A stretch of DNA of 64,000 bases from JAIQFF01 sp963788505 (GCA_963788505.1 CAWBGY010000007.1:1-64000), one strand, 5' to 3'; positions 18,910 to 28,391 are shown, counted from the first letter of the stretch. The notes: generated by a model from the sequence alone, not told the origin. Numbers and translations: made by a program.

Positions 18910-20016
18910 CTACACCAGATTACGCAGTTTCTTCTCGTCCAGATACTTCACCACTTTCCCGACATCCTGGGCCCGGTCGCGGGTGGTGATCAGCAGCGCG
19001 TCATCCGTCTCCACCACAACCAGATTGTCTACGCCGAGAGCCGCGACAAATTTGCCGGGAGCGTGAATGTAATTTCCCTGGGCGTTGAGAGTGAATGATC
19101 CTGCTGCGGCGATCAGGTTGTCATCCTGGGGCCGGGCCTTGCCGACGTGGTGCTCATGCAGCGCCGTCCATGAACCCAGATCGTTCCATCCGAAATCAGC
19201 GGGAAGGCAAACGATGTTGGAGTTCTGCTCTCCCTTGGCGGAACGGGGCTCGAGCACGGCGTAATCGATGCTGATGTTTTCGCATTTTGGATAAAGCCGG
19301 GCAAAAGTGGCGGCAAACTTGCGCGTGCCGAACGTGGCCGCAACCTGTTGCAGTAAGGAGGCGGTCTTCGGCAGGTGTTCAAGCAGCGCCTGGGCCAGCG
19401 TACGTGCGCTCCACAGAAACATGCCGCTGTTCCAGAAATAGTTCCCGGCTTTCACGAATTCGGCGGCGCGCGTTGTGTCTGGTTTTTCCGTAAAACGCCG
19501 CACCCGGAAAGCGTCACCCGGGACGGGGGAACCGGCTTCAATGTAGCCGTAACCCGTCTCCGCGCGGGTGGGACGGATGCCCAGCACCACAATGTTCTCG
19601 CCCGCAGCCGCGATCTCGATCCCCCGCTTCAATACCTCGCGATATCGCTTGTCGTCGCCGATCACATGGTCGGAAGGAAACAATCCGATCACCGCATCGG
19701 GGTTCGTGTGCAGGAGAATGAACGCAGCCAAACCGATTGCAGGCGCCGTGTTGCGCCCTACCGGCTCGGCCAGAATCTGACTTCGGCTCAAACGCGGAAG
19801 CTGGCGCATGATCTCGGGCCGCGAATGCCGGTTAGTAATGACCCAAAAACGCGCAGGCGAGGCCAGCGGCAGCAGCCGCGAGACAGTCTGCTGGATCATG
19901 GTCTGCTTCCCGTCGAGAGCCAGCAGTTGCTTGGCACGGCGCTGGCGGCTCAGCGGCCAGAAGCGAGTGCCGCGGCCGCCGGCCAGAATCACGGGATGGA
20001 ATATCGTCTTAGGCAT
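18910..20016 (-). CDS. manC: Mannose-1-phosphate guanylyltransferase
   Basis: Makes GDP-mannose from mannose 1-phosphate and GTP. About 368 aa, the short form without the fused isomerase domain found in many ManC proteins. The signature is VILAGGRGTRFWPLSR at the N-terminus; further motifs are AEPVGRNTAPAIGLAA, IGLFPSDHVIGD, GYGYIEAG, FTEKPD, NSGMFLW and SIDYAVLEP. The start is either MPKTIF (20016) or three codons earlier (20025). The separate manA gene supplies the missing isomerase function. GDP-mannose would feed glycan or LPS synthesis, consistent with kdsB nearby. Confidence 0.93.
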   Translation of the reverse strand: MPKTIFHPVILAGGRGTRFWPLSRQRRAKQLLALDGKQTMIQQTVSRLLPLASPARFWVITNRHSRPEIMRQLPRLSRSQILAEPVGRNTAPAIGLAAFILLHTNPDAVIGLFPSDHVIGDDKRYREVLKRGIEIAAAGENIVVLGIRPTRAETGYGYIEAGSPVPGDAFRVRRFTEKPDTTRAAEFVKAGNYFWNSGMFLWSARTLAQALLEHLPKTASLLQQVAATFGTRKFAATFARLYPKCENISIDYAVLEPRSAKGEQNSNIVCLPADFGWNDLGSWTALHEHHVGKARPQDDNLIAAAGSFTLNAQGNYIHAPGKFVAALGVDNLVVVETDDALLITTRDRAQDVGKVVKYLDEKKLRNLV

Positions 20017-20071
20017 AGCCGTCAATTGAAAATCTCTGACCCGATCTGCAATCTACAATCCGACAGTTCTT

Positions 20072-21094
20072 TCACATTCTCGTCTCAGGCTCCGGCACTA
20101 CCGCGCCGGGCACGTATGCCTTGAGAAACTCCACCGCCCACTGCGGCCTGACCTGGAATTCGCCCACCGACGCGGGCACGACGACGGCATCGCCTCTGGC
20201 CAGCGTTACCGGATTTGCTCCCGAAGCTTCGACGATTCCGCAGCCTTCCACCGCCACGAGAATCTGGACTGAGCGCTTTTCGCCATGGTTTTGTGTCCGG
20301 AAGGAATCCGGCTCTTTGAGTTCAAACATGTCGACCACGAAGTAAGGCGACGCAATCAGTGGCGCGCGGCGATTTACCCCACCCTTCAAGTTCGAGGGCG
20401 CGGGGCGAATCACTTTTCCGGATCCCACCTTCTCCTTAATGACCGCCAGCCCTTCTTTCAGATGTAACTCGCGCCCGCGCCCGTAATCGTAAAGACGATA
20501 CGTGGTGTCCGACTGCTGCTGGGTTTCCATCATGATCGAGCCCGGGCCCAGGGTGTGCACCGTCCCGCCGGTCACGTAAATCATCTCTCCCGAATAGACA
20601 TTGATCCAGTTAAGCATTTCCTCGGCGCGTTTCTGTTCGATGGAGAGCGCGAATTGTTCGCGGGTAACGCCAGGCTTGAGGCCCAGCCCAATCTGTGCGC
20701 CGGGCCGGGCATGCACCACATACCAGCATTCGGTCTTTCCGCGGGGCAGGCCGGCGCGATGGGCAGCTTCGTCATCCGGATGCACCTGTACCGAAAGCTT
20801 TTCATGCGGAAACAGGAATTTCAGGAGCAGGGGGAAATTGTTGGAGTCTGCCGCTGCTTCTCCCACCAGTTCGCGTCCATATTCCGAACTCAGGTCGGCG
20901 AGTGAACGCCCTTTAAGCGGCCCATTCGCGACTTTGCAGGCGTCACCGGTCAGCCAGGCTTCGCCGATCTTCTCTTCGAACTTGTGGTTGGGATAGATCG
21001 GCGAAAGATCAAGGGTGCCCCAGGGCCGTGGGTCAAACGCCGGCTGCATCGAAAATGGATAGAGAGCGCTCACGCGATATGCATGCGGAACCAC
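20072..21094 (-). CDS. manA: Mannose-6-phosphate isomerase, class I
   Basis: Zinc enzyme interconverting fructose 6-phosphate and mannose 6-phosphate; 340 aa. Zinc ligands are seen in the cupin core: VQVHPDD (Gln/His), KTECWYV (Glu) and GGTVHTLGPG (His). The segment YDYGRGRELHLKEGL follows, and the C-terminal cupin ends with ARGDAVVVPASVGEF. The start is at 21094, or 45 bases later at the Met before QPAFDPRPWG, which is where conserved sequence begins. It is 40 bp after the aminotransferase gene and 55 bp before manC, so probably in one transcript. Confidence 0.92.
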   Translation of the reverse strand: MVPHAYRVSALYPFSMQPAFDPRPWGTLDLSPIYPNHKFEEKIGEAWLTGDACKVANGPLKGRSLADLSSEYGRELVGEAAADSNNFPLLLKFLFPHEKLSVQVHPDDEAAHRAGLPRGKTECWYVVHARPGAQIGLGLKPGVTREQFALSIEQKRAEEMLNWINVYSGEMIYVTGGTVHTLGPGSIMMETQQQSDTTYRLYDYGRGRELHLKEGLAVIKEKVGSGKVIRPAPSNLKGGVNRRAPLIASPYFVVDMFELKEPDSFRTQNHGEKRSVQILVAVEGCGIVEASGANPVTLARGDAVVVPASVGEFQVRPQWAVEFLKAYVPGAVVPEPETRM

Positions 21095-21134
21095 AACTCA
21101 GGCGCACGCCCGGATTTTCTGCGCCGTGGTCGCC

Positions 21135-22337
21135 CTACAAGGCCGCCAGGAACTTGCGCATGCGCTCCAGTCCACGATCCAGTTCGGTTACCGTTGTGGC
21201 GTAGGAGACCCGAATATGCTCGCGAGTGCCAAAGCCTTCGCCGGGGACCGTCGCCACGTGCGCCTCGCGAAGGAGTCTGCCGGCAACATCCGCAGCCGAC
21301 TTGATGCCGCTCCGCCCGATGAACGACGAAATGTTGGGATAGGCGTAGAACGCGCCTTCCGGCAGCGTGCATTGCACGCCCGGAATGGACCGCAGTCCCT
21401 TGACCACGTGGTCGCGTAACTTGATGTATTCGAGGCGCATCTCTTCCACACACTGCTGTGGCCCGTTCAGGGCCGCCACCGCGGCCTTCTGCACGATGGA
21501 CGTCGGATTCGAAGTGGACTGGCTCTGCAGCTTCTGCATGGCCGAAATGACTGCCGCTGGACCCAGCGCGTAGCCTAGCCGCCACCCCGTCATGGCGTAC
21601 GTCTTCGAGAGCGAACCGATGATGACCATGCGCTCGCGAGCCTGGCGCAGCGAGCCCACGGAAAACTGCTCGCCGGTGTAATTGAGGTACACGTAACACT
21701 CATCGGAGAGCACCCAGATGCCACGCTCGGCCGCCAGTTGCACCACCGCCTTCAAATCTTTCGGCGACATCACGGCGCCCGAAGGATTCGACGGTGAATT
21801 CAATATGATCATCCTGGTGCGCGGAGTCACCAGGCGCTCAATCATCTCCGCCGTGACCCGGAATCCCTGACTCTCGTCCGCCTGGAGCAGTACGCAATTG
21901 CCGCCTGCGTAGCGCACGATATCCTTGAACGACACCCAATAGGGCACCGGCAGAATGACCTCATCGCCGTGGTCGACCAGCACCTGAATCGCGTTGAACA
22001 GGGCATGCTTGCCCCCGACCGAGGCCATGGATTCCTCGCGGCGATAGTCGGACTGGAAGTCAGCCGCATGACGGTGCACGATGGCGTCGCGCAGTTCGGC
22101 GATTCCGCCCACCGCCGTGTACTTCGAGAAATTATTCTGGATGGCGGCGATGGCGGCATCCTTGACGTGCTGCGGCGTCGAAAAATGCGGCTCGCCCGCG
22201 CCGAAGTCCACCACGTCAATGCCCTGCTGTCGCAACTTGTCGGCTTCGGCGACTACCGCCATGGTGGCGGAAGGTTCGATGCGGTTGATTCGTTCCGTAA
22301 GTTTGACAGCTGGGGTCGCTTCCGTAACTGGAGTCAT
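21135..22337 (-). CDS. PLP-dependent aminotransferase, aspartate aminotransferase type (class I)
   Basis: 400 aa, fold type I. Transfers amino groups between aspartate (or related amino acids) and 2-oxoglutarate. Motifs are DFGAGEPHFSTP, KHALFNAIQVL, VPYWVSF, NSPSNPSGAV, DECYVYL, the PLP lysine in SLSKTYAMTGWRLGY, and the carboxylate-binding Arg in HIRVSYATT. This is the Ib-type aspartate aminotransferase pattern; prephenate or alanine specificity cannot be excluded. Its ATG overlaps the coaD stop by four bases, so the two are translationally coupled. Confidence 0.92.
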   Translation of the reverse strand: MTPVTEATPAVKLTERINRIEPSATMAVVAEADKLRQQGIDVVDFGAGEPHFSTPQHVKDAAIAAIQNNFSKYTAVGGIAELRDAIVHRHAADFQSDYRREESMASVGGKHALFNAIQVLVDHGDEVILPVPYWVSFKDIVRYAGGNCVLLQADESQGFRVTAEMIERLVTPRTRMIILNSPSNPSGAVMSPKDLKAVVQLAAERGIWVLSDECYVYLNYTGEQFSVGSLRQARERMVIIGSLSKTYAMTGWRLGYALGPAAVISAMQKLQSQSTSNPTSIVQKAAVAALNGPQQCVEEMRLEYIKLRDHVVKGLRSIPGVQCTLPEGAFYAYPNISSFIGRSGIKSAADVAGRLLREAHVATVPGEGFGTREHIRVSYATTVTELDRGLERMRKFLAAL

Positions 22338-22867
22338 GCTCGTTTTCCTGTTCTCGCTTTTCTTGCGTCTTGCAGCTTGATTGCCGGATCGAGTTTTTCC
22401 CGCAGCCGGCGTTCTACAATCTCCGGCACCAGGTCCCGAATCGATCCGCCGAGTTTCGCCACCTCGCGTACCAGCCGGGAACTGAGGTAGGAATACTGCT
22501 CCGCCGGCATCATGAACACCGTTTCCAGGTCGGGCTGGAGTTTGCGGTTCATCATGGCCATCTGCAGCTCGTATTCATAATCGCTGAGCGCCCGAATCCC
22601 GCGCAAGACGGCGCCGGCCTTGACCCGCGCCGCGTAGTCCACGGTCAGACCGTCGAAGACATCCACTCGAACGTTCCTGAAGCCGGCGGTCAACGCTTCC
22701 AGCATGGCGCGGCGTTCGCCAAGGCTGAACAGCGGGCTCTTCTCCGGATTGCGCAGGATGGCCACGATCAGCTCGTCGAAAATCTTGCTGCCCCGTTCAA
22801 CCAGATCCAGGTGCCCATTGGTCGGCGGATCAAACGAGCCGGGATAGATGGCGATAACCTTCTTCAA
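22334..22867 (-). CDS. coaD: Phosphopantetheine adenylyltransferase
   Basis: Fourth step of coenzyme A synthesis: 4'-phosphopantetheine plus ATP to dephospho-CoA. 177 aa, close to the usual 160. The nucleotidyltransferase motif is YPGSFDPPTNGHLDLVER (T/HxGH type), followed by the substrate loop VDYAARVKAGAVLRGIRALSDYEYE and YSYLSSRLVREVAKLGG. A short Lys/Arg tail (KLQDARKARTGKRA) extends past the core. It is coupled to the downstream aminotransferase by an ATGA overlap. Confidence 0.96.
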   Translation of the reverse strand: MKKVIAIYPGSFDPPTNGHLDLVERGSKIFDELIVAILRNPEKSPLFSLGERRAMLEALTAGFRNVRVDVFDGLTVDYAARVKAGAVLRGIRALSDYEYELQMAMMNRKLQPDLETVFMMPAEQYSYLSSRLVREVAKLGGSIRDLVPEIVERRLREKLDPAIKLQDARKARTGKRA

Positions 22868-22970
22868 GAGTCCTCAATTTTCCTGACGGGCCACAGGCAG
22901 GGGTTAAAGAAGATTCTATGCGGCAGGGACGAAAGATGGCAATTCTTTTGCGTGGAAGAGTGGAAGACAT

Positions 22971-23133
22971 TGTCATCCCGAGCGTAGCCAGCGGCGCGCT
23001 GGCGCGCCGCAGGCAAGTCGAGGGACCTTGTGCCTTGCAGCGAGCAAGGCCGCTGACCGAGTCCGAATAAACCCAAGGTCCCTCGACAATCTTTCCTTCC
23101 GCTTCGCGGAAGAAAAGATTCCTCGGGATGACA
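22971..23133. repeat. Dispersed element with TGTCATCCCGAG inverted ends
   Basis: A 163-bp element starting TGTCATCCCGAGCG and ending CTCGGGATGACA, exact inverted copies over 12 bases. Inside are smaller palindromes (GCGGCGCGCTGGCGCGCCGC and TTCCGCTTCGCGGAA) and the AGGGACCTTG / CAAGGTCCCT pair. Together with the 7-bp array it fills the recA-coaD gap of 310 bases. Related elements lie at 37968, 47154 and 60467. Confidence 0.88.
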
Positions 23134-23136
23134 AAG

Positions 23137-23184
23137 TAGCGTTTAGCGTTTAGCGTTTAGCGTTTAGCGTTTAGCGTTTAGCGT
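23137..23184. repeat. 7-bp tandem repeat TAGCGTT overlapping the recA stop
   Basis: Six exact copies of TAGCGTT (23137-23178) and a partial copy to 23184. The recA stop codon (23178-23180) and its last codon lie inside the array, so the repeat supplies the end of the RecA protein. Confidence 0.93.
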
Positions 23185-24305
23185 CTTGCGGCAGGCACCT
23201 TGGCCGCCTCGGGCACCGCGCTCGGCATTGTAGTGACGCGAGCACCGGTTCCCTGGGGAGCGCCAGAAGCCGCCTCCTGCGCCACGGCGACAGGCTGTGG
23301 CGGAGTCGTGGTCAACCCCAGATGCTTGCGCACCTCAGCCTCCAGCTTGGCGAACGTATCCCCATTGTCTTTCAGGAACTGGCGTGCATTCTCGCGGCCC
23401 TGGCCGATGCGCTCGCTTTTGTAGCTGTACCAGGCGCCGGATTTCTCCAGCAGATTGTTGTTCACCGCCAGATCGAGCAGATCGCCTTCCCGCGAAATGC
23501 CTTCGCCGTACATGATGTCAAACTCAGCTTCGCGGAAGGGCGCGGCCACTTTGTTCTTCACCACTTTGACTTTCGTGCGCGAGCCGGTGACCACGTCCCC
23601 CTCTTTAATAGCGGCGATGCGGCGGATATCCACCCGCACCGAGGAATAAAATTTCAGAGCGCGTCCGCCGGTGGTGGTTTCCGGGTTGCCGAACATGACT
23701 CCGATTTTTTCGCGGATCTGGTTGATGAAGATCAGGCAGGTGCGCGACTTGGAAACGGTTCCGGTCAACTTGCGCAGCGCCTGCGACATGAGCCGCGCCT
23801 GCAGGCCCATGTGGCTGTCGCCCATTTCCCCGTCGAGTTCGGCCTTGGGGACGAGCGCGGCTACCGAATCCACCACCAGCACGTCAATGGCGCCGGAGCG
23901 CACCAGCGCCTCCGTGATCTCAAGCGCCTGTTCTCCGTAATCCGGCTGGGAGACCAGCAGGTTGTCGACGTCCACGCCGAGCTTCTTGGCGTATCCCGGA
24001 TCGAGCGCGTGCTCGGCATCCACAAACGCCGCCATGCCCCCGGTCTTCTGGGCTTGGGCCACCACTTGCAACGCGATGGTAGTCTTGCCGGAAGATTCCG
24101 GCCCAAAGATTTCGACCACACGTCCGCGCGGGAAGCCGCCCACGCCGAGAGCGGCATCGAAGGAAATCGCGCCTGTGGGAATCACGGCAATGGGAACGAT
24201 GGCCTCCTTCGATCCCAGCCGCATGATCGAGCCTTTGCCAAACTGCTTTTCGATTTGCGCGAACGCCAGATCAATTGCCTTTGCTCGTTCGTCAGCCATA
24301 GCCAT
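23178..24305 (-). CDS. recA: Recombinase RecA
   Basis: DNA-strand-exchange ATPase and co-protease for the SOS response; 375 aa. The Walker A motif is GPESSGKT (68-75), Walker B is VLVVDSVAAL, and the DNA-binding loop region is QALRKLTGTVSKSRT to FINQIREKIGVMFGNPETTTGG. The C-terminal domain (EIMYGEGISREGDLLDLA, KLEAEVRKHLGL) is complete, followed by an Ala/Pro/Gln-rich low-complexity tail of about 45 residues that ends in the 7-bp repeat. The start is MAMADERAKAID or, two codons later, MADERAKAID. A perfect TATAAT lies about 60 bases upstream; no clear LexA box was recognised. Confidence 0.98.
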   Translation of the reverse strand: MAMADERAKAIDLAFAQIEKQFGKGSIMRLGSKEAIVPIAVIPTGAISFDAALGVGGFPRGRVVEIFGPESSGKTTIALQVVAQAQKTGGMAAFVDAEHALDPGYAKKLGVDVDNLLVSQPDYGEQALEITEALVRSGAIDVLVVDSVAALVPKAELDGEMGDSHMGLQARLMSQALRKLTGTVSKSRTCLIFINQIREKIGVMFGNPETTTGGRALKFYSSVRVDIRRIAAIKEGDVVTGSRTKVKVVKNKVAAPFREAEFDIMYGEGISREGDLLDLAVNNNLLEKSGAWYSYKSERIGQGRENARQFLKDNGDTFAKLEAEVRKHLGLTTTPPQPVAVAQEAASGAPQGTGARVTTMPSAVPEAAKVPAARR

Positions 24306-24365
24306 AAGAGTGCGGCTCCTTTTCAGTTTCAGTTATAAAAAATGTAGCAAGTTGTCGAAGGGCGG

Positions 24366-24371
24366 ATTATA
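24366..24371 (-). promoter_or_regulatory. -10 box of the recA promoter
   Basis: A perfect TATAAT on the minus strand, 60 bases upstream of the recA start. The region 17-18 bases further upstream has no good TTGACA match. Confidence 0.55.
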
Positions 24372-24558
24372 CACTGGCTCTGAAGCGAAGAAAAGGCGAA
24401 TTTACGCTGGCCCTGGTGGAAAAGTCCCGAAACAGAACCAGAACAGGAAACCGCGGCCGGTCCACAAAGCGACGAATTCTGCGCGCCCTGGGAATCCTGA
24501 CAGGTTGTGACAGAATCCATCGCTCCGTGTCACTGGGGTCAAATGACGACTTCCGATT

Positions 24559-24816
24559 CTAGGCGGGACGCTTCGCCTTCTCCTTGATCGTCAACACCGT
24601 GGCCGCCTGCCGGCGCTCCGTAGCTCTTGCTGGATTCCTCGCCGCGGACATGAAGATGGGCCGGTAGTGGCGGCGCATGCAGGTGTGACACCTGACAAGT
24701 CGGAGCAGGAACAAGACCGACATCTGTTGCCAAAGCGTCGTGGAAGAGGAGACGTATATTTTGGAACACCCGCAATACGGACAATTCTTTAGGCTGATTC
24801 GTCTCATTTTTCCCAC
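24559..24816 (-). CDS. Small zinc-ribbon protein
   Basis: 85 aa. Two Cys pairs, KNCPYCGC near the N-terminus and RCHTCMRRHYRP about 30 residues later, form a zinc ribbon of the CxxC-CxxC type. Between them is a hydrophobic stretch (WQQMSVLFLLRLV). The tail is Lys/Arg/Ala-rich. Similar short CPxC...CxxCxRRF proteins are common unknowns in Acidobacteriota. It is read on the same strand as recA, upstream of it. Function unknown. Confidence 0.6.
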   Translation of the reverse strand: MGKMRRISLKNCPYCGCSKIYVSSSTTLWQQMSVLFLLRLVRCHTCMRRHYRPIFMSAARNPARATERRQAATVLTIKEKAKRPA

Positions 24817-24978
24817 GGGACAGGTGGCAAGGCTACTGCTGACTTGGATGCATTTGCCCGTCTCCGGGGTTTACGAGTCTTTCTGGATCTAGGGGGGCGA
24901 AAGAAAAACGCTAGGGAATTCACTGTATTGCGGTCGAATGAGACCTGGTGCAAAGTCTGTAAGCATCAGGAGAGTTAG

Positions 24979-25176
24979 ATGCCACACCTGACTTTGCAGG
25001 AAGTTGTCGACCGAATCAACCAGCGGTATTCTCCCGCGAAAGACCAGCGGGCCAAAGACCGGCGAGTCAACGACCATTCGCCTGGGAATCAACCCCATCG
25101 TCCTGAGTTCTACGTTCCGCGCATCACCAGGCATTTGGCTAAGCTCATTTTTAGCATTCGAGCCACAACACTTTAG
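24979..25176 (+). CDS. Possible small protein with a good ribosome site
   Basis: 65 aa starting MPHLTLQEVVDRINQRY, preceded by AGGAG with seven bases to the ATG. The N-terminus looks helical, the middle is charged, and the end (HLAKLIFSIRATTL) is amphipathic. A plus-strand terminator follows 120 bases later, and no other plus-strand gene exists to use it. No family recognised; it could equally be chance or the remains of a longer gene. Confidence 0.28.
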   Translation: MPHLTLQEVVDRINQRYSPAKDQRAKDRRVNDHSPGNQPHRPEFYVPRITRHLAKLIFSIRATTL

Positions 25177-25295
25177 CTGTACTCGGCTTGCCTGATCACC
25201 TCCGCAGTGTCCCTCTGACCCAAACAACCGGCCCATCGCGGCAAGCATCTGAGTGGGACGAGAACGGCAACTCCGGGGGGAGACGCTGGCTCAGA

Positions 25296-25336
25296 GGCGC
25301 TCCGAACTTAACCGAGTTCAGAGCGCCGTAGTTTTT
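25296..25336 (+). terminator. Plus-strand terminator without an assigned gene
   Basis: A 13-bp stem, GGCGCTCCGAACT and AGTTCAGAGCGCC (one mismatch), with loop TAACCG is followed by GTAG and five T residues. The T-run is on the plus strand, so it does not serve the minus-strand kinase gene that ends at 25408. Confidence 0.65.
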
Positions 25337-25407
25337 CAGGTTTCGGCGGTCGGAACTTTCCTGTTCTCCTCTTTCCCCTAATTCAGGGGGCTTCGTGTAT
25401 TCGGAAT

Positions 25408-28101
25408 CTATTGCAGAAGTCCGTCCATCTCCACGATGTCGGCATCGCCCTCACCCACGGCGGCAAACACCCATTTCCCGTCCGACGACCAGGAGATACG
25501 ACGCGCAATGAAAGTACGTTTCTCTCCGAAATCGGTGATCTGTCTCAGTTTTCCATCAGCCGTGGCCGCGACCCAGATGTTGGTCCCCAGGCTCCCGTCT
25601 AAGGGCATAACCAGCCACTTGCCGTCTCTAGAGATCACCGGATGCAGACCCTGCCAAATGGGCACCTGGTCACTCGAGATTTGCGCCAGCAACGTCGAAG
25701 GCCCGTTCTCAGGTCTGGCCACGCGCAGTTCGTAATCCTGCGAGCCATTCGAATTTTGCACCGGGACGATGTAATACAATGCCGACCCGTCAGGTGCCAG
25801 CGCAGGCGCTTGCGCGTTGTCGGTGCGCACCACCACCGGAGTGCCGCCGCCAACGGGAACTTTCATGAGCGAGGCCTTGATTGTCCGCGCTGGCGACCAC
25901 ACAGCGTAATAAAGCCACTCGCCATCGCCTGACCATGTGGCCAAGACGCCCTGCGAAATCCCGAGGCGAGGAGCACTCCCGTCAGGACGAATGATCCAGT
26001 AGCTGACAATACGTCCCTGCCCAGACCTCCTATTGGTGGCGAAGGCGATGAACCTCCCGTCGGGCGACCAGATCGGCGTTCCCACGATTACGTCGGCATC
26101 TTTTTCAAAGGTGATTTGCCGGGTGTCCCCGCTTTTCAACTGCTGCACCCAGAGATTGCCGTGGCCGCCCGTATCCGACAAGTAAGCCAGTTCGCGGTCG
26201 TCAGGATCCAGCGTGGGAGTCTGTACCTGCCCGGTTTGGTGTGTGATGCGCACCCCACGCTTCACATTTTGTGCCGGACCGCCGTCTACCGGGAACTTCC
26301 AAATGTCGAATTGTACGTGCTTGCGGCTGATTACGATTCGACCGCTGTTGTCCACGTCCGGACTTTCATCTCCGGCATCAGTGAAGGTCAGCTGTTGGGG
26401 CTGTCCGCCTGACAAGGGAATGAGCCACAGATGCATCGTCGGAAGATAAAGCAAGGTGCTTCCACGGGCAGAGCTGTAAACCAGGTGCGAGCCGTCGGGG
26501 AGCCATGCCAATCCGCTCATGGGTGTGCCTTCGTTTGTCACCCGCCTCGGAAGGCCTCCGGCCACCGACACCACGTAAATATCGTCGACCCAATTCTCCC
26601 CGCTATGCAAGTAGGCGATGGAAGTGTCATGGGGTGACCAGCGCGGTTGACGGTAGCTGGAAGTGGCAGCGGCCTCGCTGGACATTGACACACTAGGATT
26701 GGCGCCGTCGCGATCGGAGACCACGAGCTCCATCTGCCTGCCGTTAAGGCGAAAAAATGTCAGCCTCTTGCCGTCATGGCTCACGTCCGCGGCGCTCATG
26801 CTTGGGACCAGCCGTCGCGCATTTCCGCCCAGGGCTGAAACCTCCCACAACGCGCCCTGGGCGTCGCTTTTCGGAGGCGGCGTGTAATAGACCAGGGCTG
26901 CCGAATCTTGTGACCACCTGGGCTCGAGGTGTTCGCCGGCATCGTGGGTAAGTTGAAGTGGAGGGCCGCCGGCCAGCAGCCGGATCCAAATCTGCCGCGA
27001 TCCGGTTGAGTCGCTGACAAACGCCACCGACTTACCGTCCGGTGAAAGTGACGGGCTCTCTTCCAGGCCAGCGAAATCCGTCAGGCGCACGAACTTTACA
27101 GTTTTTGGAACTGGCTCTTTCCATCCCCATAACCACCATGCCCCACCCCCGGCGATTGCGAGTGTGAGCAAGGTGAGCATCAACCATGGCGCAGCCATGC
27201 CTTTTTTCTTCTGCGACCGCACGGATACCGCTGCGCCTGATTCCGAAACCCATGAGGTCGATTCCAGATGGAAGGCCAAGTCACACGCCGACTGAAAGCG
27301 CTGTTCCGGACTCTTCTCCAGGCAGTGGCGCACAATGCGGTCCAGGGCCGCTGGAATATTTCTCCCGGTGGCCAGCAAGGCAGGGGGATCTTCCTTTAGA
27401 ACGGCGCTGACCCTGTCGGCTGGGCTCGGACCTTCGAAGGCCCGCTGTCCCGACAGCGTTTCATAGAGGACTGCGCCAAAGCTGAAAATATCGGAGCGCG
27501 CGTCGGCTTTCTCTCCCCGCACCTGTTCGGGCGACATGTAGCCGGCGGTGCCCATGACTACTCCCGCACGAGTCTGATTCTCCAGGCCCGGGACGGTAAC
27601 CGTGGCATCACCTGCCTCAGGTACCGTCAGCTTGGCCAGGCCAAAGTCCAGGATCTTGGTGCGCCCATCACGGCAGATGAAAATGTTGTCCGGTTTCAGA
27701 TCGCGATGGACAATTCCCTTTTCGTGCGCAGCCGCCAGACCGTGCGCAATCTGGACCGCGCACTCGACCGCTTTGCGAGGAGACAGGACTCCGCCGCGCA
27801 AACGCTCGCCCAGTGTGGCTCCGTCCAGCAGTTCCGTGACCAGGTAGGGAACACCATCCCATTCTCCAAGGTCGTAAATAGCGAGAATATTTGGGTGATT
27901 GAGCGCGCTGGCGGCTCGTGCTTCCTGCTCAAACCGTCGCAGACGGTCAGGATCGCGACTGAAGGAGGCAGGCAAGACCTTGATCGCAACCTCGCGGCCC
28001 AATCGGGAATCTCCGGCGCGGTACACCTCGCCCATGCCGCCGGCCCCAAGGGCCGCGTGGATCTCATAGGGACCGAGTTTAGTGCCAGGCGCCAGCCTCA
28101 T
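25408..28101 (-). CDS. Ser/Thr protein kinase with PD40/TolB-like beta-propeller
   Basis: 897 aa. The N-terminal kinase domain (about 12-275) is complete: GAGGMGEVY, K41, HRDLKPDN (132-139), DFG (152-154), SPEQVRGE. A single membrane helix (MAAPWLMLTLLTLAIAGGGAWWLW, about 300-323) follows. Outside is a propeller of WD40-like/PD40 repeats with recurrent WSPDG, LSPDG, LDPDD-type turns (SLSPDGKSVAF, PIWSPDGRFIAF, SWSSDGKWVFA). The propeller is probably a periplasmic or extracellular sensor of protein or glycan ligands. This architecture is very common in Acidobacteriota. It is monocistronic here. Confidence 0.93.
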   Translation of the reverse strand: MRLAPGTKLGPYEIHAALGAGGMGEVYRAGDSRLGREVAIKVLPASFSRDPDRLRRFEQEARAASALNHPNILAIYDLGEWDGVPYLVTELLDGATLGERLRGGVLSPRKAVECAVQIAHGLAAAHEKGIVHRDLKPDNIFICRDGRTKILDFGLAKLTVPEAGDATVTVPGLENQTRAGVVMGTAGYMSPEQVRGEKADARSDIFSFGAVLYETLSGQRAFEGPSPADRVSAVLKEDPPALLATGRNIPAALDRIVRHCLEKSPEQRFQSACDLAFHLESTSWVSESGAAVSVRSQKKKGMAAPWLMLTLLTLAIAGGGAWWLWGWKEPVPKTVKFVRLTDFAGLEESPSLSPDGKSVAFVSDSTGSRQIWIRLLAGGPPLQLTHDAGEHLEPRWSQDSAALVYYTPPPKSDAQGALWEVSALGGNARRLVPSMSAADVSHDGKRLTFFRLNGRQMELVVSDRDGANPSVSMSSEAAATSSYRQPRWSPHDTSIAYLHSGENWVDDIYVVSVAGGLPRRVTNEGTPMSGLAWLPDGSHLVYSSARGSTLLYLPTMHLWLIPLSGGQPQQLTFTDAGDESPDVDNSGRIVISRKHVQFDIWKFPVDGGPAQNVKRGVRITHQTGQVQTPTLDPDDRELAYLSDTGGHGNLWVQQLKSGDTRQITFEKDADVIVGTPIWSPDGRFIAFATNRRSGQGRIVSYWIIRPDGSAPRLGISQGVLATWSGDGEWLYYAVWSPARTIKASLMKVPVGGGTPVVVRTDNAQAPALAPDGSALYYIVPVQNSNGSQDYELRVARPENGPSTLLAQISSDQVPIWQGLHPVISRDGKWLVMPLDGSLGTNIWVAATADGKLRQITDFGEKRTFIARRISWSSDGKWVFAAVGEGDADIVEMDGLLQ

Positions 28102-28391
28102 TGGCGCGGATTATAGCTCCAAACCGGTAGATCAAAAATATGCCAATTCTGGAGTCGTTTGCCGTGGAACCGCGAAGCGGACTACGAGGATTAGTGCCGA
28201 AGCGCAGACGCTGGTGAGCCCACGCTAGGACAGGTCGCGACCGCTTTCACCGCCCCATAGCCCGGCGCCGCCACCCCCAAATTTTTCTGTGCCGAGCGCA
28301 ACATAGCGTAGTAACATGCGCCCCGTCGGGGCTGCTTCGGCGGCCAATGACGCCATGTCGCGTCTGGCTCTACCTTGTTCGTGGAGGATTC

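Larger units (their letters stand above)
24817..25407. other. Gap with one weak small gene candidate and an orphan terminator
   Basis: Nearly 600 bases between the zinc-ribbon gene and the PD40 kinase. The only structured items are a short frame at 24979-25176 with a good ribosome site and a plus-strand terminator at 25296-25336, both listed separately. Nothing else recognisable. Confidence 0.5.
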
